Positions 35,456 through 44,927 of a stretch of DNA of 64,000 bases are shown here, in pieces; the stretch's first letter is position 1; every line of letters begins with the position of its first letter. Origin of the DNA: Pseudomonas sp. 10S4 (GTDB lineage: Bacteria > Pseudomonadota > Gammaproteobacteria > Pseudomonadales > Pseudomonadaceae); contig NZ_CP133774.1 of the NCBI RefSeq assembly GCF_034344865.1, positions 1,674,001-1,738,000 on the forward strand, in the 5' to 3' direction. The notes below the pieces were generated by a model that saw only the letters and a program-made list of their open reading frames with translations, did not search any database and was not told the DNA's origin. The position numbers and the translations under genes are program-made.

Positions 35456-36492
35456 GGCTGCGACCCGGACTTGTTATCGAGGCTCGGCGGACCGTCAACC
35501 AACACCCGGAATGGTGCTGCATCGGTGCGCAAAATCAGTTTGGTGCCCGGCGAAACGATAGTGCCCAAGGTGTCGAGTGAGCGCAGCAGATTGTAGAGCT
35601 GCGGCGATCCAGCGTAGGCGCGGCCGTAAATCTGCGCAGCTTCAACGCGAGATTGCGCTTCGATGTCAGCAGCCTTCACCGTGGCATCGGCCTGCACAAT
35701 TCGCGCATCACGTTCGGCGGCGGAACGGATTTGCGCGGCTTCGCGTTTGCCTATCGCGGTACGTTCGGTGGCGATTGTTTCACGCTCAGCGCGCATACGA
35801 TCGACCGTAGCGGTCAGTGTCACAGACGGCAGCGTCAGTCGTTCAATGCCGACTTGCAGCACTCGCACGCCGTAAGTGGTCAGCAACTGTTGATCAATCT
35901 GCTGACGCAACTGCGCTTCGAACTCGGCAATGTGCACCTGGTTGGCGTCAGTGTTGACCAGGTTCGCCAGATCAAAACTGCTGGCCGTGGTTTCCAGTGC
36001 CGAGCCAACAAAGGTGCGAATCTGCCGCGCCGCTTCATCGGGCTGGTTCTGCACCGCGCGCATGAAGCGCTGCACATTGTCCGGATCGCCCTGTACCTGC
36101 CACGCCACATAAGCCTGAACAATGATGCGCAAACCATCCCGGGTGCCGACATCCTGCAAACCGCTGGACGTTGTGCGCAAGCGCAAGTCCACGGGGATTG
36201 CCGCCTCGAACGGTGCCGGCCAACGCCAGCTCAGCCCCGGCTCAAGCAACACCCGCGAGGGGTTGCCGAAACGGGTAATCACCGTGGCCTCCCCCGAACG
36301 CACTTGCACCAGGCTCGCTGCTGCGATGGCAAACGCCACCAGCAACGCCGCCCAACCCATGCGCCGCCACGGGAATGGACCGGCCTCCTGCGGATCACCG
36401 TGGTGATGATGGTGATGTCCGTGATGATGCCCGCCATGGCCGTGATCGTGGCCAGTGTGGTCATCGTGATCGTGAGTATGCGACTGGCTCAA
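35452..36492 (-). CDS. SPFH-domain protein with His-rich N-terminus (second of three)
   Basis: 346 residues. The first 31 residues contain 16 histidines, including a run of six (26-31), mixed with Asp and Gly, a metal-binding sequence. One membrane helix follows (AALLVAFAIAAASLVQV), then the SPFH domain (GEATVITRFGNPSRVLLEPG) and a coiled coil rich in Ala, Glu and Arg. The His-rich tail would be cytoplasmic if topology follows HflK. The start is TTG at 36490-36492, overlapping the previous stop (TTGA) with GGAG upstream. Confidence 0.88.
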   Translation of the reverse strand: MSQSHTHDHDDHTGHDHGHGGHHHGHHHHHHGDPQEAGPFPWRRMGWAALLVAFAIAAASLVQVRSGEATVITRFGNPSRVLLEPGLSWRWPAPFEAAIPVDLRLRTTSSGLQDVGTRDGLRIIVQAYVAWQVQGDPDNVQRFMRAVQNQPDEAARQIRTFVGSALETTASSFDLANLVNTDANQVHIAEFEAQLRQQIDQQLLTTYGVRVLQVGIERLTLPSVTLTATVDRMRAERETIATERTAIGKREAAQIRSAAERDARIVQADATVKAADIEAQSRVEAAQIYGRAYAGSPQLYNLLRSLDTLGTIVSPGTKLILRTDAAPFRVLVDGPPSLDNKSGSQP

Positions 36493-38456
36493 TGGGTGGC
36501 TCCTGGCTGAGCGGTATTACGCGCCGGCGCAGGGTCAGCCGGCAGCGTGAATGTACGGAGGTCGATGGTCGGCGCGTTGCTGCTACCGCCCAGGCGATGA
36601 TCGAGAACCAACAACTTGGCGTTGGCCAGGCCCTGGGTCAGTTGGCTGAAGTATTGCTCCAGCACAAAAGCCTGGCCGGCGCTGGCGAAGGCTTTGCGTT
36701 CGGCACTGAACCGAAGGTCGGAAGCCTGCGCCGCCGCATTGATTTCACGGGCGCTTGCAGTGGCTTGATCGCGAGCAATGCTGGCCTGCAACTGCGCCTG
36801 GTTGGTCGCCTCCGCTGCCGCACCGCGTTCACGAGAGATCAACGCTTGAGCGCCAATCTGCGCCGCTTGCACCGCGTGATAAGCATTGGCAGCACCGGCC
36901 GGCGGATGAATCGCTTCAACCACCGTGGCGAGAATTTCCACGCCGCTGTCGAGTTTTTTCAGGTCTGCCTGCACGGCACGGCCGATCTCTTCGCCCAGCC
37001 CTACCCGGTCTTCACCGAGCAAACCGTCGAGGGTACGCGAAGCAAAGTCGTGCACCAGAATTCGGCTGGCGGTGCTGCGAATCAGCGTCGGCACATCAGC
37101 GCTGTTGTAAGTCGCGGCCAACGCGTCTTTATCGGTCAGGCCAATGCGATAGACGAAACGCACGTCCATGTTGACGATCTGGAAGCTCTGCTTGTCGGCA
37201 CGGCTGCTGGCAATGACTTGGGATTTGTCATTCACATGGCTGGCGTCCCACAAGCGATTGGCAATCGCCGGGGCCGGGCCTTCCGCGGGCTCAGCCACCA
37301 CCGGTGCCGATGCTTCACCGACGCTGGTGGCCAACTCGTGGACCACGCCGTTCTCGACGCTCAACACTCGGCCCAGCGGCCAGGGCAAACCGGCGTGCAA
37401 ACCTGGGCCGAAGACTTCCACCGGTTTGCCGAAACGTTCGTAGATACCGCGCCCTTGCAGCGCAATTTCGTGAATACCGGTGAGTGACCAACCGACAATC
37501 GCCACCACCGCCAACACCGGAAAAAACGCCCGGCGCATGTAAGTGAAGGCCCAGATTTGCCGCAGGTCGATGCCGAAGCGGTTGTGCAATTCGTGCTGCA
37601 ACGCCAGCAACGGTTGTGGCGGCCAACGCAGCATGTCAGCGACAAAGCTTCGCGCCAGCAACGATGGTTCAAGTTGTTCACGCTGCGGACTGAACAGCGA
37701 CAGCACCGCACGCAGCAGCAATTCAACGGCCACCAGCCCCGGCAGCAAGCCGATCAGCACCGCCAGACGGGCCGGCCAAACCGAGGTGTCATTGCCGAAC
37801 AGCAGACACAACGCGCTCAGCACCAAACAGATAATCGCCACACGTGTCAGCTGCGCCAACGACCCTGCTTCCGGCCATTCGGCGAGGTTTTCCTGGGCCA
37901 GTTGACGTTCCAGCACCAACAGACCAAAAGCCAGCAACAGTGACAGCGCAGCGCCGACACTGGCCGACACTCCCAGAGCAGCAGGCGTCAGCGCCAGGTT
38001 CCAGAACTGTTCGATGCTGAACAACGCCAGCAGCGCCCAACCGGCCAGCCACAAAGTCGGCGCACCGATCTGCACCAGCATGTGCTGCCAGCGCTGCCCG
38101 AGCCGATCCAGCAAGCGTTCGTACCAACCCGCCGGCGCAACGGTTTCGTCGGCGTCGACCACCACTGGCACTGACACGCTCGGATTCATCGCCTGCGCAC
38201 GCCATTCGGTCACCCACCAGGCCGATTGCAGACCGGCAATGAGTACCAGCAAACCGGCGCTCTGATTGACCAGCAGCGCCGCCCACAGTGACTGCGGCGC
38301 AAACAGCCCGGTGAAAAACGCCAGTAACAGCCCCACGCCAGCCAAGACACTCAGGCCGATTGCATATTGACGCAATCGTCGCCCGTGAAAGAGCGCCTGC
38401 TGAAAGCGCGGCAGACCGGCTACTTGCGTTCCATCGACATCAAGATCGACTTGCAT
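36489..38456 (-). CDS. Large SPFH-domain membrane protein (first of three)
   Basis: 655 residues from ATG 38456, with GGGGTGG just upstream; an in-frame GTG at 38498 is an alternative start. About eight hydrophobic segments occupy the first half (e.g. YAIGLSVLAGVGLLLAFFTG), followed by a single-helix anchor and an SPFH domain (ALQGRGIYERFGKPVEVFGP) with a coiled-coil tail. HflK normally has one helix, so the multi-spanning N-terminal half is unusual. First gene of the operon, 45 bp after a Zur-like palindrome. Confidence 0.87.
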   Translation of the reverse strand: MQVDLDVDGTQVAGLPRFQQALFHGRRLRQYAIGLSVLAGVGLLLAFFTGLFAPQSLWAALLVNQSAGLLVLIAGLQSAWWVTEWRAQAMNPSVSVPVVVDADETVAPAGWYERLLDRLGQRWQHMLVQIGAPTLWLAGWALLALFSIEQFWNLALTPAALGVSASVGAALSLLLAFGLLVLERQLAQENLAEWPEAGSLAQLTRVAIICLVLSALCLLFGNDTSVWPARLAVLIGLLPGLVAVELLLRAVLSLFSPQREQLEPSLLARSFVADMLRWPPQPLLALQHELHNRFGIDLRQIWAFTYMRRAFFPVLAVVAIVGWSLTGIHEIALQGRGIYERFGKPVEVFGPGLHAGLPWPLGRVLSVENGVVHELATSVGEASAPVVAEPAEGPAPAIANRLWDASHVNDKSQVIASSRADKQSFQIVNMDVRFVYRIGLTDKDALAATYNSADVPTLIRSTASRILVHDFASRTLDGLLGEDRVGLGEEIGRAVQADLKKLDSGVEILATVVEAIHPPAGAANAYHAVQAAQIGAQALISRERGAAAEATNQAQLQASIARDQATASAREINAAAQASDLRFSAERKAFASAGQAFVLEQYFSQLTQGLANAKLLVLDHRLGGSSNAPTIDLRTFTLPADPAPARNTAQPGATH

Positions 38457-38500
38457 ACCACCCCAGTGTTTATCGTTGCTAACGTCAAAACCCGACACAA

Positions 38501-38519
38501 TTCGTTACCATATAACGAA
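38501..38519. promoter_or_regulatory. Zur-like palindrome before the SPFH-ATPase operon
   Basis: TTCGTTACCATATAACGAA has 7-bp perfect outer arms. Its inner 15 bp (CGTTACCATATAACG) resemble boxes 1 and 2 (GTTA...TATAAC) with two core departures. It lies 45 bp before the first SPFH start, the same spacing as the other boxes. Weaker than boxes 1 and 2. Confidence 0.55.
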
Positions 38520-38681
38520 AGTGGTGAAATTTCCGTACTAAATCGTTCTATCTAAAAGTGCTCGACCTGTCATTTACCTGAAGCCTTGACCTAAATACGT
38601 TGGAACGCACATATTACGTTCGTAATTTTTATCAACGGCTACGTTTACCCATCCGGCCCCTTTTACTCCAGGAGTACAAGC

Positions 38682-40082
38682 ATGAGCACCTATGACGTCG
38701 TGATTCTGGGCGGTGGCCCGGGCGGTTACAACGCAGCGATCCGGGCCGGCCAACTCGGCCTCAAAGCCGCTTGCGTCGAAGGCCGCGCCACCCTCGGCGG
38801 CACCTGCCTGAACGTCGGTTGCATGCCGTCCAAGGCCCTGCTGCATGCTTCCGAACTCTACGACGCAGCCATGGGTGCGGAATTCGCCAACCTGGGGATT
38901 GAGGTCAAACCGACGCTTAATCTCGCCCAGATGATGAAACAGAAGGACGAAAGCGTTACCGGGCTGACCAAAGGCATCGAGTTTCTGTTTCGCAAAAACA
39001 AAGTCGACTGGATCAAGGGCTGGGGCCATATCGACGGGCCGGGCAAGGTCACCGTGACTGACAGCCAGGGCGCCAAGACCGAGCTGACGGCCAAAGACAT
39101 CATCATCGCCACCGGCTCCGAGCCCACTCCCCTGCCCGGCGTGGACATCGATAACAAGCGCATCCTCGATTCAACCGGTGCGTTGTCCCTGACCGAAGTG
39201 CCGAAGCACCTGGTGGTGATCGGCGCCGGAGTAATCGGTCTGGAATTGGGATCGGTCTGGCGGCGGCTGGGCGCTCAAGTGACCGTGGTCGAGTTTCTCG
39301 ACCGGATCTGCCCCGGCGTCGATGGCGAGGCCGGCAAAACCCTGCAACGTTCATTGACCAAGCAAGGCATCAGCTTCAAGTTGAGTTCGAAAGTCACCAG
39401 CGCCACCACCTCGGCCAACGGCGTGCAGCTCAGCGTTGAGCCCGCCGCTGGTGGCACCGCAGAATTGCTTGAAGCCGATTACGTGCTGGTGGCCATCGGG
39501 CGCCGGCCTTACACCCAAGGCCTGGGCCTGGAAACCGTTGGCCTCGCTACCGACAAACGCGGCATGCTCGCCAACAAGGGTCACCGCACCGAAGCCGCTG
39601 GCGTCTGGGTAATCGGCGACGTCACGTCCGGGCCGATGCTCGCCCACAAGGCCGAAGACGAAGCCATGGCCTGCATCGAGCAGATCATCGGCAAGGCCGG
39701 CGAGGTCAATTACGACCTGATCCCCAATGTGATCTACACCCGACCAGAGCTGGCCAGCGTCGGCAAGACCGAAGAACAGCTCAAGGCCGAGGGTCGTGCG
39801 TACAAGGTCGGCAAGTTCCCGTTCACCGCCAACAGCCGGGCGAAAATCAACCACGAGACCGAAGGCTTCGCCAAAGTGCTGGCCGATGAGCGCACCGACG
39901 AAATCCTTGGCGTGCATCTGGTGGGCCCGAGCGTCAGTGAAATGATCGGTGAATATTGCGTGGCCATGGAGTTCAGCGCCTCGGCCGAGGACATCGCCCT
40001 GACCTGCCACCCGCACCCGACCCGTTCAGAAGCGTTGCGCCAGGCGGCGATGAATGTGGAGGGGATGGCGACGCAAATGTAA
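38682..40082 (+). CDS. lpd3: Dihydrolipoyl dehydrogenase (Lpd3 type)
   Basis: 466 residues. FAD motif VVILGGGPGGYNAAIRAGQL, redox disulfide GGTCLNVGCMPSKALL, NAD motif VVIGAGVIGLELGSVWRRLG, second FAD motif VIGDVTSGPMLAHKAEDEA, and the C-terminal active-site CHPHPTRSEALRQAA. Stand-alone gene, not beside a 2-oxoacid dehydrogenase, as for P. aeruginosa lpd3. A CCAGGAGTACAAGC ribosome site precedes the ATG. It reoxidises protein-bound dihydrolipoamide. Confidence 0.94.
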   Translation: MSTYDVVILGGGPGGYNAAIRAGQLGLKAACVEGRATLGGTCLNVGCMPSKALLHASELYDAAMGAEFANLGIEVKPTLNLAQMMKQKDESVTGLTKGIEFLFRKNKVDWIKGWGHIDGPGKVTVTDSQGAKTELTAKDIIIATGSEPTPLPGVDIDNKRILDSTGALSLTEVPKHLVVIGAGVIGLELGSVWRRLGAQVTVVEFLDRICPGVDGEAGKTLQRSLTKQGISFKLSSKVTSATTSANGVQLSVEPAAGGTAELLEADYVLVAIGRRPYTQGLGLETVGLATDKRGMLANKGHRTEAAGVWVIGDVTSGPMLAHKAEDEAMACIEQIIGKAGEVNYDLIPNVIYTRPELASVGKTEEQLKAEGRAYKVGKFPFTANSRAKINHETEGFAKVLADERTDEILGVHLVGPSVSEMIGEYCVAMEFSASAEDIALTCHPHPTRSEALRQAAMNVEGMATQM

Positions 40083-40085
40083 ATC

Positions 40086-40142
40086 AAAGATCAAAAGATC
40101 GCACCTGTAGGCGCTGCCGAAGGCTGCGATCTTTTGATCTTT
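40086..40142. repeat. REP-type palindrome, also a probable bidirectional terminator
   Basis: AAAGATCAAAAGATCGCA (40086-40103) and its exact inverted copy at 40125-40142 (ending TTTTGATCTTT). The inner loop carries the GGCGCTGCCGAAGGCTGC core of the 3996-4068 family. It lies between the convergent lpd3 and Lrp genes and ends in T-runs on both strands. Confidence 0.85.
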
Positions 40143-40617
40143 ATAAACTGGGCAAATGCTCAAGCGGCAACGCCCCCGGCGTCTTCACCGTATGAATCGC
40201 AAAGTTGCTGCGAATATCACTTACCCCCGGCAATTTCAGTAGGCGCCCCGTGAGAAACCGGTCGTAGGCACGCAGATCCGGCACCACCACTTGCAGCAGA
40301 AAATCCGATTCCCCGGACACCAGAAACGCCGAAATCACCTCGGGCAACGCCGTCACCGCCTCGCGAAAGGCCTCGGCCTGTTCATCGTTGTGGCGCTCAA
40401 CCTTGACCCCGACAAACACCGTCAGCCCCAGCCCCACTTCGTCACGATCAAGGTTGGCCTGGTAACCGCGAATCACCCCCGCCTCTTCGAGCATCCGCAC
40501 CCGGCGCAAACACGGAGACGCCGACAGACCAATCTCATCGGCCAGTTGCACATTGCTCAGCCGACCGTCCCGTTGCAGGGCGGCGAGAATCTTGCGGTCG
40601 TAGGCATCCAGTTTCAT
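40141..40617 (-). CDS. Lrp/AsnC-family transcriptional regulator
   Basis: 158 residues from ATG 40617 (MKLDAYDRKILAALQRDGRL). Helix-turn-helix NVQLADEIGLSASPCLRRVR (about 21-45), then the RAM ligand-binding domain with VSGESDFLLQVVVPDLRAYD. It is divergent from a LysE-type exporter, the common arrangement in which an Lrp member senses an amino acid and controls its export. Confidence 0.92.
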   Translation of the reverse strand: MKLDAYDRKILAALQRDGRLSNVQLADEIGLSASPCLRRVRMLEEAGVIRGYQANLDRDEVGLGLTVFVGVKVERHNDEQAEAFREAVTALPEVISAFLVSGESDFLLQVVVPDLRAYDRFLTGRLLKLPGVSDIRSNFAIHTVKTPGALPLEHLPSL

Positions 40618-40762
40618 GGTTTGGCAGATCCTGATGGTGTGTACGTCATAACGTGGCAGGTTATGCCAATTCAGAAGGTTATAGAAGCGAACTACGCAAG
40701 CACCTGCCCTGCCCTCCAGCCCTAGACTGACCCTACCAAATCGACAACGAATGGGGTGCAAC

Positions 40763-41392
40763 GTGGCAGGACTCTGGCTGTTTTTCATGGCGTTGGCGGT
40801 GGTGTATCTGCTGCCCGGCCCGGACATGATTCTGCTGCTGCAAACCGGTGCCCGTCAGGGCAAAGGCGCGGCGCTGGCCACGGCGATAGGCCTGGGCATT
40901 GCCCGGGGTTGTCATGTGGCGCTGGCGGCGCTGGGGCTGGCGGCGCTGTTCAAGGCTGCGCCCTGGACCTTCGATGTGGTGCGCCTGGCCGGGGCCGCGT
41001 ACCTGTTGTGGATCGGCATTCAATGCCTGCGCACCACCCTGCTGCCGAGCTTGAATGGGGCAAGCGCTGCCGGCGAAAAACCACGCTGGCGCGAGTCGAT
41101 CCAACGCGGCTTGCTGACCAACCTGCTCAACCCCAAAGCCCTGTTGTTCTGCTCGGTGTTGCTACCGCAGTTCATCAATCCTCAGGCCGGGCCGGTGCTC
41201 GCGCAGTTCGCCACCCTTGGCGTGTTGCTGGTGGTCGCCGGTTTACTGTTCGACAGCGCCTACGCGCTGACCGGCGCGGCGCTGGGCCGTTGGCTGCAAC
41301 GCAGCCCGTCAGCCCAACGCGTGCAGCAATGGCTGTTCGGCAGCCTGTTGATCGGTTTCGCCGTGCGGCTGACCTTTGTTCAACAGGCCTGA
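40763..41392 (+). CDS. LysE-family amino-acid exporter
   Basis: 209 residues from GTG 40763 (ATGGGGTGC supplies the ribosome site; an ATG start at 40751 adds four residues). Six hydrophobic segments; LysE hallmarks LPGPDMILLLQTGARQG and GLLTNLLNPKALLFCSVLLP. Probably exports an amino acid or related metabolite sensed by the divergent Lrp regulator; the substrate cannot be read from sequence. Confidence 0.9.
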   Translation: MAGLWLFFMALAVVYLLPGPDMILLLQTGARQGKGAALATAIGLGIARGCHVALAALGLAALFKAAPWTFDVVRLAGAAYLLWIGIQCLRTTLLPSLNGASAAGEKPRWRESIQRGLLTNLLNPKALLFCSVLLPQFINPQAGPVLAQFATLGVLLVVAGLLFDSAYALTGAALGRWLQRSPSAQRVQQWLFGSLLIGFAVRLTFVQQA

Positions 41393-41395
41393 GCC

Positions 41396-43531
41396 TTACT
41401 GTGCCTTATGACGACGACGGCGATTGATCAACAGCAAAGCCGTCGCCGTGACCAGTAACACACCGCAAACCTGCAGCACGCGTTTGTAGGGACGAAGTGT
41501 CGAGCGCAGGCTATCCACAAACTGGGTCACGTAGCGTTTGTCGGCATTCTGGAAGTCCGGGTCCTGGCATTGATGACCGAAATCACCGGCCCAGACCACG
41601 TAAGGGCCCTGCTCGACATACCGTTGATAAAACGCGCTTTGCTCCTCCAGGCTGGTGCCCCAGTTGGAAGCCTTGCACAGCACGGAAGCAAACGCCTGAC
41701 TGCTGCGGGGCAGATGATCGGCGGCTTTACTGGCCAGGGCCGTGGCGACATAACGGTAATGGAAACGCTCATCCGGTTGCGCCACCGTGGCTTGCTGACG
41801 CTTTATTTCGCCCTCGGCCAACAGCGGTCCGACTTTGAGTTCGGGAGCTTCCAGACTGTAATTACCGTCGAACGTCGCGTAATCCGGGGACATCTCGTAA
41901 CCCAACAGCGCCATCCCGTCGTAACGGGCCAGAGTTGCTGCGTAGTAGTAGGAAAACGCGCGAGTAGTTGGCCACCATTTAGATTCGGCATCCTTACGCA
42001 ACTGCCCGTACCACGTGGCCTTGGCTTGTAACTCGGCGTTGTCAAAATAGGCCGGCGCCTCGTCGTAACGCTCTTCGCGCAACAACCGCCGCCCGAGCAA
42101 ATCGCGCAGCCTTGCCGCCACGGGCAGCGGTACATAGTTGTCACGCTCCTGCTGAGTCAGCGACGGTACTGCCGGCACTTGGGTGTCGACATAATGCTTG
42201 AGTTCATCGACGGTCAGCACCCGCTCGGCGACCGTGGCCGCGTCGAGCCAATACACACCTTGACTGCGATAGAGCTGATCGAACGCTTGCAGGTAATCGC
42301 CGCGTTGCAGGGCGAGGATCGCGCTTTCACCCTCGACCCGGCAATTGGGCTTAACCGTTTCGAAATCCCAGTCCGGGGTCCGCCGTTCGCCCCAGGACTC
42401 GTTCTGCGGGAACGCCTGGGCCGCCTTCGCATAAGCATCCGCAGCGGCGGCTTTATCGCCTTCGCGCAGCGCCAGTTTGGCTCGTACCCACCAGGCCAGA
42501 CCGCCGTCGCCGGCGTGTTCAAGAAAGGCCTTGGCGCTGGCGTAATCACCCTGTTGATAATTCATCGCCGCCAATCGATCCGCGTTATCCAGGCTGCCGC
42601 GGGTGCTGTTTTGCAGCAACTGGATCAGCTTTTTCTCGCTCGGCGGTTGATCACCGAATGACCAACCAACGCGACTGATCAACGATGCAGTGACCAATTG
42701 CTGCACCGATTTACCCTGAAGCAACACGGCCAACTGATCGTCAGACAGCGCCATCAGCTCGCTCATCAATTGTTTGAGCGAGGAATAACCCACCGTAGAA
42801 CCAAGCAGGTTTTGCGTGGCGTAAAGCTCGATAGCGCGATTCCAGTCGCCCGCAGTGCGAACCACTCGCGCTTCTTCGCCGAGGCTGGCAATGCCCAGTT
42901 CCAACGGATCGCTAAAGCCATCGACGCTAAGCTGACGAGTCTGTTCGAAGGCTTTCTGCGACTGGGCCAACAGGCCCGGCCCGGCGCCCGCCTCGGCGCT
43001 CATTTCATACAGCGCCCGGCCCAACGAATACGCTGCCCAAGTGCTGCGCAACGGTCGTTGATCGGCCGGCAATGCCAAGACTTTCTGGAAGTATTCAGCA
43101 GCGAGCTGATGGTCTCCCGCGCTAAACGCCACGGCACCCGCCAGGTACAGCCGCAGATCAACCGGCAGGCTCGCACCTTGCGTTTCTACCTCATGAGCAT
43201 CGGTCAGCGTGCGCAGTTGCTTGACCAGCGCTTGCTGCTCAACGGTCAATCCGGCCTGCTCAGCCTTGTCCCGTTGATCGGTGTAGGACGGCGCATCGCC
43301 GTAGCCGTCGCCCGGGCTATTGGTGGCCGCGGTAGCATTTTTCAGCCCGGCGATGGCCTGCCCAAGGCGACTGACCTCGAAGCGGAAGTTGCCTTCCGGC
43401 AGCTCAGAGAGTGACTGGTCGCGGTTATCCAGCAAACGCATCGGGAAGTCCGGCCCACAGGCCAGCGCCGAACCCAGCGGCAAACCGAGGCTCAGGCAGA
43501 GCAGATGGCGGGGCCAGTTACGGGTGAACAT
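41396..43531 (-). CDS. Large secreted helical-repeat protein, unknown
   Basis: 711 residues from ATG 43531, with GGAGGTTCGA upstream. Signal peptide (WPRHLLCLSLGLPLGSALAC), a long alpha-helical region with TPR-like periodicity (AAEYFQKVLALPADQRPLRS, QGDYASAKAFLEHAGD), and a C-terminal membrane helix with a basic tail (VLQVCGVLLVTATALLLINR, then RRRHKAQ). Topology: periplasmic repeats anchored at the C-terminus. It overlaps the upstream DUF3142 lipoprotein gene by 14 bp, so the two work together. No family recognised. Confidence 0.82.
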   Translation of the reverse strand: MFTRNWPRHLLCLSLGLPLGSALACGPDFPMRLLDNRDQSLSELPEGNFRFEVSRLGQAIAGLKNATAATNSPGDGYGDAPSYTDQRDKAEQAGLTVEQQALVKQLRTLTDAHEVETQGASLPVDLRLYLAGAVAFSAGDHQLAAEYFQKVLALPADQRPLRSTWAAYSLGRALYEMSAEAGAGPGLLAQSQKAFEQTRQLSVDGFSDPLELGIASLGEEARVVRTAGDWNRAIELYATQNLLGSTVGYSSLKQLMSELMALSDDQLAVLLQGKSVQQLVTASLISRVGWSFGDQPPSEKKLIQLLQNSTRGSLDNADRLAAMNYQQGDYASAKAFLEHAGDGGLAWWVRAKLALREGDKAAAADAYAKAAQAFPQNESWGERRTPDWDFETVKPNCRVEGESAILALQRGDYLQAFDQLYRSQGVYWLDAATVAERVLTVDELKHYVDTQVPAVPSLTQQERDNYVPLPVAARLRDLLGRRLLREERYDEAPAYFDNAELQAKATWYGQLRKDAESKWWPTTRAFSYYYAATLARYDGMALLGYEMSPDYATFDGNYSLEAPELKVGPLLAEGEIKRQQATVAQPDERFHYRYVATALASKAADHLPRSSQAFASVLCKASNWGTSLEEQSAFYQRYVEQGPYVVWAGDFGHQCQDPDFQNADKRYVTQFVDSLRSTLRPYKRVLQVCGVLLVTATALLLINRRRRHKAQ

Positions 43532-44711
43532 TCGAACCTCCTTGATCAATTTTTGCGCAGCGTGCCCAACCGATGGCGCGCTGTCCGCCGGCCGCAATTC
43601 GACCGTCGCGCAAGCGGGTGAAGGTAAGCAGATCCGGGCTCTGTTGCAACGCATAACCGGCCAGCGCATCAGCGCCATCACAGCCTTGCACCGCCAGCGT
43701 CAGGCGTTCGGGCCAGTCGCTGTCGAGATTGCCCTGGTTGCTGATGGCGATGTCATAGAGGCCGTTTTCTGCGGATAGTTTCAGGCTCAGGCGACTGTTC
43801 AACGCATCACCGCGGGCCACGGCGCCCAGTGTCGTCAGGCTCCAGGCGCGGCGATCACCGGCCAGTGGCAGACGGAACCAGATCAGGCCGGCCAGATGGG
43901 CCGGCGGATCCTGACGCAACTCAGTCGCCAATGTGCTCAATTGCAGCGGATCGGCCAGCAATTCCCGGCGTTTGCCACCCCGCTCGATGGGGACTTCGCT
44001 TTCGACGACCGGTGCACCACTGGCGTCGGGCAACAGCGCCACGCCATACGCCGGGAGTGCCAGATAGAACGGCTTAGCCGTGATGCGGCTCCAGGCCTTG
44101 GCCCACTGTTTGGCTTGATCCGCGTCGAACAACCCTCGACGCGGGTCACTGACCGCATGCACCTGCAACACGCTGCTGTCGACCGTCGCCAACAGCTCGG
44201 GCAATTCAGCACTGTCGAGCCAGGCCGGCAGCGCGGTGATGCTCAGCGGCAAAGATGCCGGCAGCGTGGCGCGCAGTTGCGTGAGGAACCCCCGATAGGC
44301 TGGCAGCCGAGCGTTGCCGGCATCGTGGTCGATTTCCACGCCGGCCAAGGTCAGGCCTTGGGTTTGCCAATCGCCGAGCACTTGCTGGATCTGGGTAATG
44401 ACCTCGTCCTGATCCAGCGCCTTGAGCTGACCATCCAGACGAATCACCGCAATCAGCGGTCGGCCATCGTGCTTGAGCAACCCCGGATCAATCCGCGCCC
44501 GGCGCCAGCCTTCCTGCGGGAATGCCTGCAACGCCAGCACCCGCAAGGTCGAGAAATCGGCACGGCTATCGCGCAACGCAGCCTCATGGGCCGGGGTCCA
44601 TTGCCGTTGCCAGACGTAGAGTTGTTGATCGAGTGGTGGTGCGTCGTGATGCTCGCAGCCGTTGAGCACCAACGCGGCAAGCAATACCGATAGACGAATA
44701 ACGAACGACAT
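43518..44711 (-). CDS. DUF3142 lipoprotein
   Basis: 397 residues from ATG 44711. A lipoprotein signal (MSFVIRLSVLLAALVLNGCE) with lipobox LNGC. The body resembles a glycoside-hydrolase-like TIM barrel (VEIDHDAGNARLPAYRGFL, PLSITALPAWLDSAELPELL, FYLALPAYGVALL), as described for DUF3142. The C-terminal part (SRLSLKLSAENGLYDIAISN) looks like a beta sandwich. Substrate unknown. First gene of a two-gene unit with the repeat protein. Confidence 0.85.
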   Translation of the reverse strand: MSFVIRLSVLLAALVLNGCEHHDAPPLDQQLYVWQRQWTPAHEAALRDSRADFSTLRVLALQAFPQEGWRRARIDPGLLKHDGRPLIAVIRLDGQLKALDQDEVITQIQQVLGDWQTQGLTLAGVEIDHDAGNARLPAYRGFLTQLRATLPASLPLSITALPAWLDSAELPELLATVDSSVLQVHAVSDPRRGLFDADQAKQWAKAWSRITAKPFYLALPAYGVALLPDASGAPVVESEVPIERGGKRRELLADPLQLSTLATELRQDPPAHLAGLIWFRLPLAGDRRAWSLTTLGAVARGDALNSRLSLKLSAENGLYDIAISNQGNLDSDWPERLTLAVQGCDGADALAGYALQQSPDLLTFTRLRDGRIAAGGQRAIGWARCAKIDQGGSNVHP

Positions 44712-44759
44712 CACATCCCTGATCCCTACAAAAACAGGTCTACAGGGTACACAAAACCT

Positions 44760-44890
44760 GTGGCGAGGGAGCTTGCTCCCGCGGGGCTGTGAAGCAGCCC
44801 CAAAACCAGCCACCACATTAATTCAGACAGATCGAGTTCTCAGCACTAGCGACTGCTTCGCAGCCGAGCGGGAGCAAGCTCCCTCGCCAC
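44760..44890. repeat. Long REP-like palindrome (GTGGCGAGGGAGCTTG type)
   Basis: 44760-44781 (GTGGCGAGGGAGCTTGCTCC...) and its exact inverted copy 44869-44890 bracket inner stems around GAAGCAGCCC and GACTGCTTCGCAGCC. Related to 60127-60254. Most of the 44712-44927 gap is this element. Confidence 0.85.
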
Positions 44891-44927
44891 AAAAGCCACC
44901 ACCACAGAAAACACTGCCAGCCTTGGG

